Assembly (NCBI GenBank): GCA_944389175.1 | Contig: CALXLK010000006.1 | Span: 1 to 64,000 of the forward strand | Origin: an uncultured Opitutales bacterium | GTDB taxonomy: Bacteria; Verrucomicrobiota; Verrucomicrobiia; Opitutales; Intestinicryptomonadaceae | Length of the DNA stretch: 64,000 nt | Direction of reading: 5' to 3' | Part shown: one piece after another, positions 44,820-54,348 of the stretch | Numbering within the stretch: the first letter of the stretch is position 1 | How the letters are laid out: each line of letters starts with the position of its first letter | Translations under genes and position numbers: made by a program | The notes under the pieces: model-generated | Databases searched by the model: none | The model's input: the letters and a program-made list of their open reading frames with translations, nothing else | Told to the model about the DNA's origin: nothing

Positions 44820-46142
44820 ATGAGAAAAACAATTTTGACACTAACAACATTTGCCGCCGCCGGCGCCGCTTTTGCAGAAGATGCCGCGCCCGCAGCAGCA
44901 GCCGCCAAGGTCAGCGCGGAAATGTTTACCATAAACAACCTGTGGATACTTCTGGGAGCCATTTTGGTCTTTGCGATGCATCCCGGGTTCGCATTGCTTG
45001 AGACGGGCTTGTGCCGGGCAAAGAACAGCGTGAACATATTGGCAAAAAATATGATCACGGTTGCAATCGGCATAATAACATACCTGGTAATAGGCTTTCA
45101 GATCATGTATCCCGGAGATAGCTGGATACTTGGCAAGTTCTTGGGCTGTTCCGGATTTTGGGTCTCGTGCCCCGACGGAGCCGCCGGTACGATAGCCTAT
45201 AACGGAGGCAACTACGGCTACTGGACAGACTTCATCTTTCAGGCTATGTTCGCGGCGACCTCTGTGACTATAGTCTCTGGCGCTGTCGCCGAGCGCATTA
45301 AGTTCGGCGCTTACGTGGCCTTCGGCATACTCTATGCGACATTCGGCTACACGATCATCGGCTCGTGGGGCTGGGGCGGCGGCTGGCTCAAGGACTTGGG
45401 CTTCTACGACTTGGCCGGATCCACTTTCGTACACTCGGTCGGCGGTTGGGCAGCTTTGGTCGGCGCAATAATGGTCGGTCCGAGAACCGGCAAGTACGTC
45501 AACGGCAGGGCGCACGCTATTCCCGGTAGCAACCTCGGCTTTGCAACACTGGGAGTTTTCCTGCTGTGGTTCGGCTGGTTCGGATTTAACGGAGCTTCGG
45601 TATTCTCCGCAGATCCAAAGATGGTCGCCTACGTCTTCGTGACGACTTCTGTCTCGGCTGCCGCCGGCGCGATGTCCTCGATGTTCACCTCTTGGATAAC
45701 CCAAAGAAAGCCCGACTTGTCAATGATCCTCAACGGCTGCTTGGCCGGTCTGGTAGGCATAACGGCTTCGGCCGACTGCGTGTCGGTCATGAGCGCCCTG
45801 GTAATAGGTATCATCTCCGGTGTGATAGTTGTTCTGGCGGTCTACTTCTTCGATAGAATCCGCATAGACGACCCCGTCGGCGCGCTCTCGGTGCACTTGG
45901 TCTGCGGCGTATGGGGCACCTTGGCAACCGGCATATTCTCTCCGGATCACGGCTTCCTCCCGCAACTCATAGGCGTGGTTGCTGTCGGTGTGGCTTCGGT
46001 GGCGATAAGCTTCATAATATTCTCCATCGTAAAGCGCGTCATAGGGTTGCGCGTCAGCCGCGAAGAGGAGCTCAAGGGCCTCGACGTCAGCGAGCACGGT
46101 ATGGAAGCCTACAACGGATTCCAAATCTTCTCCAACGAATAA
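44820..46142 (+). CDS. amtB: Ammonium transporter
   Basis: A 440-aa Amt/Mep/Rh protein with signal sequence (FAAAGAAFAEDAAP) and 11 membrane helices. Motifs AMHPGFALLETGLCRAKN and a DLAGSTFVHSVGGWAALVGA (first pore His) plus GALSVHLVCGVWGTLA (second pore His) are present. It conducts ammonium into the cell when nitrogen is limiting and is gated by the PII protein encoded upstream. Confidence 0.96.
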   Translation: MRKTILTLTTFAAAGAAFAEDAAPAAAAAKVSAEMFTINNLWILLGAILVFAMHPGFALLETGLCRAKNSVNILAKNMITVAIGIITYLVIGFQIMYPGDSWILGKFLGCSGFWVSCPDGAAGTIAYNGGNYGYWTDFIFQAMFAATSVTIVSGAVAERIKFGAYVAFGILYATFGYTIIGSWGWGGGWLKDLGFYDLAGSTFVHSVGGWAALVGAIMVGPRTGKYVNGRAHAIPGSNLGFATLGVFLLWFGWFGFNGASVFSADPKMVAYVFVTTSVSAAAGAMSSMFTSWITQRKPDLSMILNGCLAGLVGITASADCVSVMSALVIGIISGVIVVLAVYFFDRIRIDDPVGALSVHLVCGVWGTLATGIFSPDHGFLPQLIGVVAVGVASVAISFIIFSIVKRVIGLRVSREEELKGLDVSEHGMEAYNGFQIFSNE

Positions 46143-46185
46143 ATATGGAATTTCTTCTCTAACGAGTAAACTGCACATCAAACGG

Positions 46186-46215
46186 CGGACGCCCTTAAAA
46201 CGGCGTCCGTTTTTT
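46186..46215 (+). terminator. Terminator of the PII-amtB operon
   Basis: Stem CGGACGCC/GGCGTCCG with 8-base loop followed by T6. Confidence 0.9.
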
Positions 46216-46301
46216 GTATATGTGTGGGAATTTTTTTCTTGAAAAAAATAAAAAATAGTAAAATATGAGCGCCCTAAAAAACATATACCACTATAAAAAA
46301 T

Positions 46302-47186
46302 ATGAAAAAGATATTGTTTGCTATGTCGATTTGCGCGGCGGCTTTCGCCTATGCGCAGGATAACGGTGCGGCCGCCAACACCGGCGCGTCTGCCACTCAG
46401 CAAGCCGTTGCAGCCCAGCCACAGGAGAATCCTGCGGAGTCGTTGGCCGATCTCGATCTCGGCTCAAAGGTTCTCGACAGATTTTCAGCTGCTGTTTCGG
46501 TCGGCTTTGAATCGGAATACGTGTTCCGCGGTATAAAGAACGCCGGCTTGTCTGTGACTCCGCAGGTTGATCTCGGTTACGATTTCGGCGCCGGTTTTGC
46601 CGCGTACATAGGCTACTGGGGCAACTACGAAGTGGCCAACAACAACGACAGATTTGAGGAATCCGACCTCTATGCGGGTCTTACCTACACGATTAAGAAC
46701 ATAACCTTTGACGTCGGCGTAATCAACTATATCTACCCCGACAACGACGATGACGAGTGGGAATGGAAAGTTGCCATCAGCTACGACACTACCGAGCTCT
46801 TGGGCGACTTCAACGTTTGCCCGTCCATCGCCTACTTCTACAACAACAAGCTCGACGCGAACACGATCGAAGTTGGTCTGTCGTACTCGGCTCCTGTTAT
46901 GAAGTGGATCAACGGCGACAACTGGCTCTCCATCGACTCTTCGGCCGTTTACGGCTATGTTTGCAGAGAAGGCCAGGTAGGCCGCGCTGCCGGCGACTAC
47001 AGCTACTTCCAGATCAAGTCTGACGCTGTCGTTTCCATCACCAGCTACTGCAAATGGTCTATCGGCATCCGCTACTCGTTGGCTTCGAACAATTCCAAGA
47101 ACTTTATCGATCCGGCCAGGCTCTATCCCTATGACGGCTGCGGCTCTTACGTATGGTTCGGTTCGGCCATATCGTTTGGCTTCTAA
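46302..47186 (+). CDS. Outer membrane beta-barrel protein (TIGR02001-like)
   Basis: A 294-aa protein with signal peptide (MKKILFAMSICAAAFAYAQ), an Ala/Gln-rich linker (20-50), and a barrel: alternating hydrophobic strands with aromatic ends (AAVSVGFESEYVFRGIKN, LYAGLTYTIKNITFDVGVINYIYP) ending in Phe (FGSAISFGF). SEYVFRG is a hallmark of the TIGR02001/Gcw_chp family of putative porins. Its position after sigma-54-driven amtB may link it to nitrogen compounds, but a separate terminator lies between. Confidence 0.85.
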   Translation: MKKILFAMSICAAAFAYAQDNGAAANTGASATQQAVAAQPQENPAESLADLDLGSKVLDRFSAAVSVGFESEYVFRGIKNAGLSVTPQVDLGYDFGAGFAAYIGYWGNYEVANNNDRFEESDLYAGLTYTIKNITFDVGVINYIYPDNDDDEWEWKVAISYDTTELLGDFNVCPSIAYFYNNKLDANTIEVGLSYSAPVMKWINGDNWLSIDSSAVYGYVCREGQVGRAAGDYSYFQIKSDAVVSITSYCKWSIGIRYSLASNNSKNFIDPARLYPYDGCGSYVWFGSAISFGF

Positions 47187-47199
47187 TAGTTAAGATACC

Positions 47200-47233
47200 A
47201 AAAAAAAGCACTCCTTGGGGGGTGCTTTTTTTT
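47200..47233 (+). terminator. Terminator of the beta-barrel gene
   Basis: A7 + GCACTCC/GGGGTGC stem (one G-U) with 4-base loop and T8. Confidence 0.9.
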
Positions 47234-47655
47234 GTGCCGTTTGGAACGGCGCCCGGGACAATGTAAGTCTTGACTCTTTTCGGGATGATTTTTGTGCGCC
47301 ATTTGGAATAAAAGGTCATCAGTGCCTTTCCCTGGGGGCTTTGTCTAAGGGAGGTTTTTGCAGGGAGTGCTTTTTGTGCGGCTTTTGATAAAATTTCTAA
47401 GCCTGCCAAGTCAAACTCGGCCTAACTTTGCCGGCTTTTTCATCTATTGCAGTATTGCGATAGCGGCGGCATTATTTTTGCGGGCCTATTTCGCCCTTTT
47501 GTTTTGCCGCCGCCACACCGCATGGGGCACGTAGCTGCTTGGTCTTTTTATCTTCCGTTATGCTATGTGGATGGGGGCACAATGTGTGGGCTATTTCGGC
47601 AATTGCCCATCCTTTTTCATTGGGCGCATTGCATTCGCCGTTTTTATTTACATGC
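47234..47655. other. Intergenic, no gene recognised
   Basis: About 420 bases between convergent genes. Composition is T-rich without a supported gene; short open frames have neither RBS nor recognisable protein. Confidence 0.5.
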
Positions 47656-47684
47656 AAAAAAAAAGCGCCCCGCGATCGGGGCGC
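47656..47684 (-). terminator. Terminator of glgP
   Basis: On the minus strand an 8-bp stem GCGCCCCG/CGGGGCGC with 4-base loop is followed by T9. Confidence 0.92.
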
Positions 47685-47707
47685 CAGAAATTTAATACTT
47701 CAAAGAA

Positions 47708-50197
47708 CTATATTTTTTTGAGGTTCCAGATGTCCTCAGCGTACTCTCTTATCGTGCGGTCGGACGAGAAACGCCCGATGCGCGCGGTGTTGAGTATTGC
47801 CATCTTCGCCCAGCGCGGCTTGTCGCTGAAGGCCTCGTCGGCTTTCTTTTGGGCGTCGCAGTAGGCCTGGTAGTCGGCGCAGACCATGAACGGATCGCCC
47901 CAGTCGAGAACCGATTTTCTAAGCGGCATAAACGCGTTGGGGTCTCCCGGCATGAAGTAGTCGGAGACCAACCAGTCGAGGGCGTCCTTTAAATTCGGGT
48001 TGTTCGCGTAGTATTCCCACGGGTTGTATCCGCGCGCACGCAACTGCTGAACCTCTTCGACGGTCATGCCAAAGATAAATATGTTGTCGTCGCCGACGGC
48101 CTCCTTTATTTCGACGTTCGCCCCGTCGAGCGTGCCCATGGTGACCGCCCCGTTTAAGGCAAGCTTCATGTTGCTCGTTCCCGAGGCCTCTTTGCCGGCA
48201 GTTGAAATCTGCTCGGAGAGGTCGGCCGAAGGAATTATGTTCATTGCCGAGCTCACCCTGTAGTTGGGCATGAATACAACCTTGAGCTTGTCCTTGATGC
48301 GCTTGTCCGAATTGATCTTCTCGCCAACCTTGTTTATCGCGTATATTATATTCTTTGCAATATCGTAGCCGGGAGCGGCCTTCGCGCCAAATATGAAAAC
48401 CCTCTGCGGAATATCCATATCGGGGTTGTGCAGAAGCTGGCGGTAGAGCGTCAAAATATGCAGCAATTTCAAATGCTGGCGCTTATACTCGTGAAGGCGC
48501 TTGATCTGCACGTCGAACATGGCCTCGGGATTTACCTCCACTGCGCACTCGGCGCGTATGATGTCGGCCATCTTGCGCTTGTTTTCAAGCTTTACGGCCA
48601 TAAAGTCGCGCTGGAAAGACGGGTCGTCGGCGTACTTTTCCAGGCCCTTTAGCTTGTCGAGATCGGTCACCCACGAATCGCCAATCTTGGAGTCTATCAG
48701 CTTTGAGAGTCCGGGGTTGCAAACTTTAAGCCACCTGCGCGGAGTGACGCCGTTTGTCTTGTTGTTGAATTTTTCCGGCGACATGTCGGCAAAGTCCTTC
48801 AAGACGCTCGCTTTCAGCAGCTCGGTGTGCAGCTGGGCAACGCCGTTGACGCTGAAAGAGCCAACGACCGCCAAGTAAGCCATTCTTACCATCTTGGGCT
48901 GCGACTCCTCTATGATGGATAGCGCCTCAAGCTTCTGCGGGTTGTTCGGGTACTTCTTTGCAACCTGCTTGAGCCAGCGCGCGTTGATTTCGTATATAAT
49001 CTGCAAGTGGCGCGGCAGAAGCTTCTCGAAGAAAGTTACCGACCACTTCTCGAGCGCCTCGGGGAGCAGCGTGTGATTCGTGTAGGCAAAGACTTTCGTG
49101 CAAATGGCCCACGCGCTGTCCCAATCCATATGGTACTCATCGACAAACAGGCGCATGAGCTCCGGCACCGCTATGGCCGGGTGCGTGTCGTTGAGCTGTA
49201 TGACGACCTTTTGCGTAAATTCAGACCAATCGCTGTGCTGGGATAAATACCTGCGTATTATGTCCTGCAGGGAGCAGGATACGAAGAAATATTGTTGCAT
49301 AAGGCGCAGCAGCTTGCCGTTTTCGGTCTTGTCGTTGGGGTAGAGGACTTTTGATATCGTCTCGCTCATGGCCTTTTCGTGCACGGCCTGCGCGTATCCG
49401 CCCTCGTTGAAGGCGTTAAGATCGAATTCGTTGGAGGCCCGCGATTCCCAAAGGCGCAGGAAATTCACCGTGCGCGCCCCGTAGCCGACTACGGGTATGT
49501 CCCACGGCACGCCCAAAAATTCCGCCTGGTGCCTCCAGACGGGCATCCAGTCTCCGCGGTCGCTCATCGTGCTTTCGACGTATCCGCCGACCTTGACTTT
49601 CGTCGTGTATTCGGGCCTTACTATTTCCCATGGAGAGCCGTATTTTAGCCAGTTGTCGGGCGATTCGACCTGCTTGCCGTTTTCGAAGCTTTGCGTAAAC
49701 AAGCCAAATTCATACCGTATGCCGTAGCCCACCGCGGGATAGTCGAGGGTGGCCAGAGAGTCCTGGAAACATGCCGCCAGACGGCCGAGGCCGCCGTTGC
49801 CCAGGCCCATATCGACCTCCGCGTTCATTACGTCGTCGTAGTTTTGCCCGAGCTCGGAGAGAGCCTGTTTTGTGGCGTCGAGGAGGCCCAAATTGACGAG
49901 GCAGTCCTCCGCCAAGCGGCCGACCAGGTATTCAAGCGACATATAATAGACCCTGCGCGCGTCGGAGCCGCGCTGCCTTCTCGTGGTGTCGATAAGGCTA
50001 AGCATTATACGGTCTCTAATGGCCAATGCCGTCGATACCCACCAGTCTCGCGCCGAGGCGCTTTCCCTCTCTCGGGCAAGCGAAGTCTCAAGGTGAAAGA
50101 CTATCGAGTTTTTCATGCCCTCCACGGAGTTATCAAGGGCGATTTCCTCCCTAAGGGCGGGGTTCCTCATGGCTGATGATTTTTTCATAGTCGTCAT
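47708..50197 (-). CDS. glgP: Glycogen/starch phosphorylase
   Basis: An 829-aa GT35 phosphorylase, full length. It releases glucose-1-phosphate from alpha-1,4 glucans using PLP. Motifs: [21 protein letters not shown] near the N-terminus, [28 protein letters not shown] region (ending [19 protein letters not shown]), [17 protein letters not shown], and the PLP-lysine region [20 protein letters not shown]. The first codons include ATGs at 1 and 4; both near a GC hairpin at 50205-50221. No other glycogen genes are adjacent. Confidence 0.96.
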   Translation of the reverse strand: MTTMKKSSAMRNPALREEIALDNSVEGMKNSIVFHLETSLARERESASARDWWVSTALAIRDRIMLSLIDTTRRQRGSDARRVYYMSLEYLVGRLAEDCLVNLGLLDATKQALSELGQNYDDVMNAEVDMGLGNGGLGRLAACFQDSLATLDYPAVGYGIRYEFGLFTQSFENGKQVESPDNWLKYGSPWEIVRPEYTTKVKVGGYVESTMSDRGDWMPVWRHQAEFLGVPWDIPVVGYGARTVNFLRLWESRASNEFDLNAFNEGGYAQAVHEKAMSETISKVLYPNDKTENGKLLRLMQQYFFVSCSLQDIIRRYLSQHSDWSEFTQKVVIQLNDTHPAIAVPELMRLFVDEYHMDWDSAWAICTKVFAYTNHTLLPEALEKWSVTFFEKLLPRHLQIIYEINARWLKQVAKKYPNNPQKLEALSIIEESQPKMVRMAYLAVVGSFSVNGVAQLHTELLKASVLKDFADMSPEKFNNKTNGVTPRRWLKVCNPGLSKLIDSKIGDSWVTDLDKLKGLEKYADDPSFQRDFMAVKLENKRKMADIIRAECAVEVNPEAMFDVQIKRLHEYKRQHLKLLHILTLYRQLLHNPDMDIPQRVFIFGAKAAPGYDIAKNIIYAINKVGEKINSDKRIKDKLKVVFMPNYRVSSAMNIIPSADLSEQISTAGKEASGTSNMKLALNGAVTMGTLDGANVEIKEAVGDDNIFIFGMTVEEVQQLRARGYNPWEYYANNPNLKDALDWLVSDYFMPGDPNAFMPLRKSVLDWGDPFMVCADYQAYCDAQKKADEAFSDKPRWAKMAILNTARIGRFSSDRTIREYAEDIWNLKKI

Positions 50198-50204
50198 TAT
50201 TTAT

Positions 50205-50221
50205 CGGGGCGCAACGCCCCG
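50205..50221 (-). promoter_or_regulatory. GC hairpin in the glgP leader
   Basis: CGGGGCG-CAA-CGCCCCG lies 8-24 bases before the glgP start and replaces a normal Shine-Dalgarno position. It may modulate translation, or be the remnant of a terminator from an upstream frame. Low confidence. Confidence 0.35.
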
Positions 50222-50318
50222 CAATTAAAATAATTGCCCCCATTCTTAGCCCATTTTTTTACTTTGCAATATTTTTATGTTGCCATCGGCGGCTTTTATG
50301 TTGCTCTATGAAGGCCCA

Positions 50319-51482
50319 ATGGGGAAATTAGACAAATACATATTCTGGCAGGTGGCATCGGCGGCTTTTATGACGGTGGCTCTGTTCGTGTTTGTCCTCG
50401 TATTGGGCAACGTATTCAAAGAGGTCCTCGGCGATTTGTTGGCCGGGAGAATGAGCTTTACATTCTTCTTAAAGGTCGTGGCGTTGATTATCCCGGGCGT
50501 AATTCCGTATTCGCTGCCCATGGGCATGCTTACGGGCATTCTGCTTGTCTTTGGGAGAATGTCGGCCCAGAGCGAGATTACGGCCATGAAAGCGTGCGGG
50601 CATTCAATATTTGCGATGACGGCTCCGGTGTTTCTGCTTTCCATATTGGCCTGCGTCGTTTCGTTTTTTATAAATTTTTATTACGCGCCCGCTGCCGATT
50701 ACGCGTATAAGAACGCCATCAGAAACGTAATCAGGCAAAATCCCATGCAGTTTATAAAGGCAGGCTCCTTTGTTAAAGATTTTCCCGGATATGTGATTTT
50801 TGCCGACGAGGTTGGCTCTTCGGAAAACGAGTTGCTGGGCTTTAGAATCTGGGAGCTTGACGCGCAGGGCAGGGTTCGCGTCGCCGCGCGCGCCGATAAG
50901 GCCACAGCCCACTACGACGCCGAAAAAGACGATATCGTCATGAGGCTTGAAAACGCCACAGCCGAGTATTCCGACCAGAACGATCCGGAAATTCTCAACA
51001 AACCGCTTCGCTCCGGCAAATTCGGCGTCTCGGAGGTGCGCCTGCCTCTCGACAAAATCATCGGAGACTCGTACAAAGAGCGCAAGCGCCCCAAACGCAT
51101 GACCTTGGACGAGCTCGTCGCATCAATCGATACCTGGCATAAAGTTCCCCTTGAGACTCTCCCGCCGGAAAAGCGCGCGCACCAGGCAAAAATAGACAGA
51201 ATCGAGATAAGCACACAGATTCAGAAAAATTTTGCCATGGCCTTTTCCATTTTTTCGATGGTCGTCTTAGCCGTTCCTTTGGGCATCAAGGCCTCCAGAA
51301 GCGAAACATTTGTCAATTTGGCCATAGCCGTAGCGCTTGCAATGACGTATTACATGATCACCGTCTTTATAACATGGCTTGAAAATTACCCGCAGTTGCG
51401 CCCGGATCTTCTGATATGGATTCCCAATTTCCTATTCCAAGGCGTTGGCGCAGTTTTGATTTGGCGGGCTTCTAAGCATTAA
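50319..51482 (+). CDS. LptF/LptG-family LPS export permease
   Basis: About 387 aa from MGKLDKYIFWQVASAAFM (an earlier in-frame ATG 42 bases upstream is less likely). YjgP/YjgQ family: three N-terminal membrane helices, a periplasmic jellyroll (about 140-260), and three C-terminal helices (MVVLAVPLGIKA, AIAVALAMTYYM, NFLFQGVGAVLIW). Together with LptB and its partner it moves LPS out of the inner membrane. The partner gene is not in the window. LptF versus LptG cannot be decided. Confidence 0.9.
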   Translation: MGKLDKYIFWQVASAAFMTVALFVFVLVLGNVFKEVLGDLLAGRMSFTFFLKVVALIIPGVIPYSLPMGMLTGILLVFGRMSAQSEITAMKACGHSIFAMTAPVFLLSILACVVSFFINFYYAPAADYAYKNAIRNVIRQNPMQFIKAGSFVKDFPGYVIFADEVGSSENELLGFRIWELDAQGRVRVAARADKATAHYDAEKDDIVMRLENATAEYSDQNDPEILNKPLRSGKFGVSEVRLPLDKIIGDSYKERKRPKRMTLDELVASIDTWHKVPLETLPPEKRAHQAKIDRIEISTQIQKNFAMAFSIFSMVVLAVPLGIKASRSETFVNLAIAVALAMTYYMITVFITWLENYPQLRPDLLIWIPNFLFQGVGAVLIWRASKH

Positions 51483-51500
51483 ATCGGGCTTTAGGGACGC

Positions 51501-51529
51501 AAAAAAGGCGGATTTTTTCCTTTTTTTTT
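51501..51529 (+). terminator. Terminator of the LptF/G gene
   Basis: Stem AAAAAAGG/CCTTTTTT with 10-base loop then T-run. Confidence 0.75.
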
Positions 51530-51937
51530 GCTTTTATCTGCTATTTTTTTTCTTCTGACACCTCGTCTTTTCTTTTTCATCGCTTGTTTGTCTTGAAATG
51601 CCCATCATGGGAGGCAGAAATTCCAGCTTTGGCAAGGCAGACGCGCAAGCCTTGCCGTCCACGCAAACCAGCTCGCCGCAACAGGGAATGCATGGTACAA
51701 CATAGAAGGCATACTATAGCAGAGAAAGCATATTGCGGATGGGTGGGGCTAGCTAATGAGATTAGGGGGCGTAGTTATAAATAGGAAGGTAAGAAAATCT
51801 TCTCTTTTATTCTTAAGGGGATGGGTAAATTGGCTCGCTTGAAGAGGCGGTCGAAAAAAAATGGCAAAAAGCTTCTTGACAAAAGCGGACAAGGTAGTAG
51901 GTTAAGGTGCTTTAAATAATTTCAAAGAGGTACAACC
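51530..51937. other. Intergenic region with possible structured RNA
   Basis: No confident gene. It contains a perfect 8-bp hairpin GGCAAGGC/GCCTTGCC (51631-51656, 10-base loop). TTGACA near 51875, followed after 17 bases by AGGTTA, may be the rpmF promoter. The purine-rich stretch 51715-51790 is unlike flanking T-rich DNA, so an unannotated small RNA is conceivable but unproven. Confidence 0.4.
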
Positions 51938-52114
51938 ATGGGTCAACCAAAACGCAAACAGTCTAAACAGCGCACGCGTCTTCGTCGCGCTGCCAATAAG
52001 TATGAACTTCCGCAGGTAGTAAAGAACGCTGACGGCACTTTCTCGGTCCCCCACAGAGTCAATCCTTCAACGGGAACTTACAGAGGCCGCCAGGTAATAT
52101 CGGTGGAAGTTTAG
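51938..52114 (+). CDS. rpmF: 50S ribosomal protein L32
   Basis: A 58-aa protein beginning MGQPKRKQSKQRTRLRRAA, the typical basic L32 start (usual form PKRKTSKSRRR), and ending GTYRGRQVISVEV, the normal L32 C-terminus. The zinc-binding Cys residues found in many L32 are absent, so this is the Cys-free form. AAAGAGG lies 10 bases upstream of the ATG. It precedes plsX and fabH, the classic rpmF-plsX-fabH order. Confidence 0.93.
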   Translation: MGQPKRKQSKQRTRLRRAANKYELPQVVKNADGTFSVPHRVNPSTGTYRGRQVISVEV

Positions 52115-52143
52115 CAAACGTCTTTTAGAGACTTTTTTGTTGA

Positions 52144-52187
52144 AATGCGGAGTTATTTTTAGTAGGTAATTCCGCGTTTGTATTTTT
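52144..52187 (+). terminator. Attenuator-like hairpin between rpmF and plsX
   Basis: Imperfect 11-bp stem (52144-52154 with 52168-52178, two wobble pairs) followed by TGTATTTTT. It may reduce plsX transcription relative to rpmF. Confidence 0.55.
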
Positions 52188-52193
52188 ACAAGG

Positions 52194-53270
52194 ATGGGAA
52201 ATTCCGCGCCGATAGTAGCCGTAGACGTCATGGGGTCCGACTTGGGTCCCGAGGAGTTGTTGTACGGAATAAAAGCCTTTCTCTCGGAAGATAAAGGCGA
52301 TTATGAGATAGTCGTTGTAGGCAACGAGGAAATAACCGTCCCGATGATGATGCGCCTGGGCATTCTTAAGGATCCCCGAATAAAAAGCTACAACGCCAAA
52401 GAGGTCATAACCATGGAGGAGAAGCCCATTCAGGCTCTCAAGCAGAAAAAAAACGCCTCCATGATGCGCGCTATAGAAATAGTAAAAATAGGCACGGCCG
52501 ACGCAGTGTTAAGCTGCGGCAATACGGGCGCATTGATGGCCGGCGGCACGATAAAGCTGCGCACGATGTCGGGCATAGAGCGCCCGGCGCTGGGTACGGT
52601 GATTCCCGGAAGGAAGCGCAACTTTGTCATGATAGACGTCGGGGCCTCTCCCGATCCGAAGCCGGAGACGCTTGTCGACAACGCGATTCTGGGCATAAAT
52701 TACGCAAAAGTGGCTCTGGGCATAGAAAATCCCAAGGTAGGCCTGCTTAGCAACGGCACTGAAGACGGCAAGGGCAATATGCTTGTCCAGACGGCCCATA
52801 GGCTCTTCAAAATACAGTCGGAGGCTATCAATTACGGCGGGTTGTTGGAGGGCTTCAATCTCTTTGACGGCAGTTTTGACGTCGTCGTCTGCGACGGTTT
52901 TACGGGGAACGTCGTATTGAAATCTCTCGAGGGTTCCATGCGCATGTTCAAGCAGATTCTGAAAGAGGAAATCTCAAAATCGATAATAAGAAAAATAGGG
53001 ATACTTCTTGCAAGTGGGGCGTTCTTCGGGCTGAGGAAGAGGCTGCCCATAGACAAATTCTCCGGGGCGCCGTTGCTCGGGCTCAACGGGCTGGTTGTAA
53101 AAGCGCACGGTTCGAGCACGCGCAAACAGATTGCCGGGGCACTCGAAATAACTGTCAAATGCCTTCGCAATAAAATGAACCAGAAGATAAGCGAAGATAT
53201 CGCAAAAATCGAGGCGATTGTCCAGGCCAATAAGCGCGCGGCCTTGGAAAAGCAAAATATGGGCGCCTAA
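52194..53270 (+). CDS. plsX: Phosphate acyltransferase
   Basis: A 358-aa PlsX. It makes acyl-phosphate from acyl-ACP for phospholipid synthesis. Motifs: IVAVDVMGSDLGPEELLYGI, ADAVLSCGNTGALMAGG, DVGASPDPKPETLVDNAILG, and NGTEDGKGN. Cytoplasmic, peripheral. 79 bases after rpmF and 54 before fabH. Confidence 0.96.
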   Translation: MGNSAPIVAVDVMGSDLGPEELLYGIKAFLSEDKGDYEIVVVGNEEITVPMMMRLGILKDPRIKSYNAKEVITMEEKPIQALKQKKNASMMRAIEIVKIGTADAVLSCGNTGALMAGGTIKLRTMSGIERPALGTVIPGRKRNFVMIDVGASPDPKPETLVDNAILGINYAKVALGIENPKVGLLSNGTEDGKGNMLVQTAHRLFKIQSEAINYGGLLEGFNLFDGSFDVVVCDGFTGNVVLKSLEGSMRMFKQILKEEISKSIIRKIGILLASGAFFGLRKRLPIDKFSGAPLLGLNGLVVKAHGSSTRKQIAGALEITVKCLRNKMNQKISEDIAKIEAIVQANKRAALEKQNMGA

Positions 53271-53324
53271 GAGGCGCGTACGGACGGTTGCGTCCTTGAA
53301 TTTTTAACAGCAACAAATATTGAT

Positions 53325-54326
53325 ATGGAATTCGCAAAGCCTAACTCAATTATAATAAAGGGAATGGGTTATTATGTTCCCGAAAAAGTTGTCACTAACG
53401 ACGATATCGCCCAGATTGTGGATACGTCGGACGCTTGGATTTATGAGCGCTCGGGCATTCGCCGCCGCCACGTCTCGGAAGGCGAATCGGCGTCTGATAT
53501 GGCTGTAAAATCGGCGCGGGCGGCTCTTGAAGAGGCCAACCTTTCGGCCTCGGATATCGATTTGGTGATTGTAACAACCGTCACGCCCGACATGATGTTT
53601 CCGTCGACGGCGTGTCTGGTGCAGGCAAAACTTGGAATCCGCAACAACATACCGTGTTTCGACCTCGAGGCGGCATGCACGGGCTTTGTCTACGGAATGG
53701 AAGTTGCAACGTCCATGATGCAGTCGGGCAAGTACAAGAACGCCTTGGTCATCAGCAGCGAAAGGCTGTACCCGATTCTCAACCCGACCGACCGCTCGAC
53801 GTGCTTTCTTTTTGGTGACGGTTCCGGCGCGGCTGTGTTAAGCTGCAGCGATGAGCCGGGCGTCGGCATAATAGGGAACGTTTTGGGCGCCGACGGGGCG
53901 GCAACAGCTGTCCTTAAAATCCCTGCGGGGGGCTCTCTTATGCCGACGACAGAGCAGACCGTAAAGGATGGACTGCATTATCTGCAGATGGACGGCAGGG
54001 AAATTTTTAAGAACGCAGTGCGCATAATGCAGGAGAAGGCCCTCGATGTGCTCGACTTGTGCGGCGTAAAGGCCGAGGATATATCGCTGCTTATTCCGCA
54101 CCAGGCAAACATCAGAATTATCGAGACTGTGGCAAAGCGCCTGAAAATTCCGAGCCAGAAGGTGTATGTGAATATTGAGGAGTACGGCAACACGTCGTCG
54201 GCGTCCATACCGATAGCCCTCTCACAGGCGTTAAAGTCGGGCAGAATACACTCCGGAGACTATGTCCTGCTGGTGGCCTTCGGCGCCGGGCTTACTTGGG
54301 GGGCAACGCTTATAAAGTGGCAGTAG
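53325..54326 (+). CDS. fabH: Beta-ketoacyl-ACP synthase III
   Basis: A 333-aa KAS III that starts fatty acid elongation by condensing an acyl-CoA with malonyl-ACP. Catalytic Cys lies in DLEAACTGFVYGM, His in LLIPHQANIRIIETVAKRL, and Asn in EEYGNTSSASIPIAL. C-terminal GDYVLLVAFGAGLTWGATL is typical of FabH. Confidence 0.97.
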   Translation: MEFAKPNSIIIKGMGYYVPEKVVTNDDIAQIVDTSDAWIYERSGIRRRHVSEGESASDMAVKSARAALEEANLSASDIDLVIVTTVTPDMMFPSTACLVQAKLGIRNNIPCFDLEAACTGFVYGMEVATSMMQSGKYKNALVISSERLYPILNPTDRSTCFLFGDGSGAAVLSCSDEPGVGIIGNVLGADGAATAVLKIPAGGSLMPTTEQTVKDGLHYLQMDGREIFKNAVRIMQEKALDVLDLCGVKAEDISLLIPHQANIRIIETVAKRLKIPSQKVYVNIEEYGNTSSASIPIALSQALKSGRIHSGDYVLLVAFGAGLTWGATLIKWQ

Positions 54327-54348
54327 AGCGCTTTCGCAGGGGGTTGCC

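Noticed and set aside
51584..51784. Open frame before rpmF
   Set aside because: No RBS, no domain, and its composition follows the hairpin and purine-rich block.
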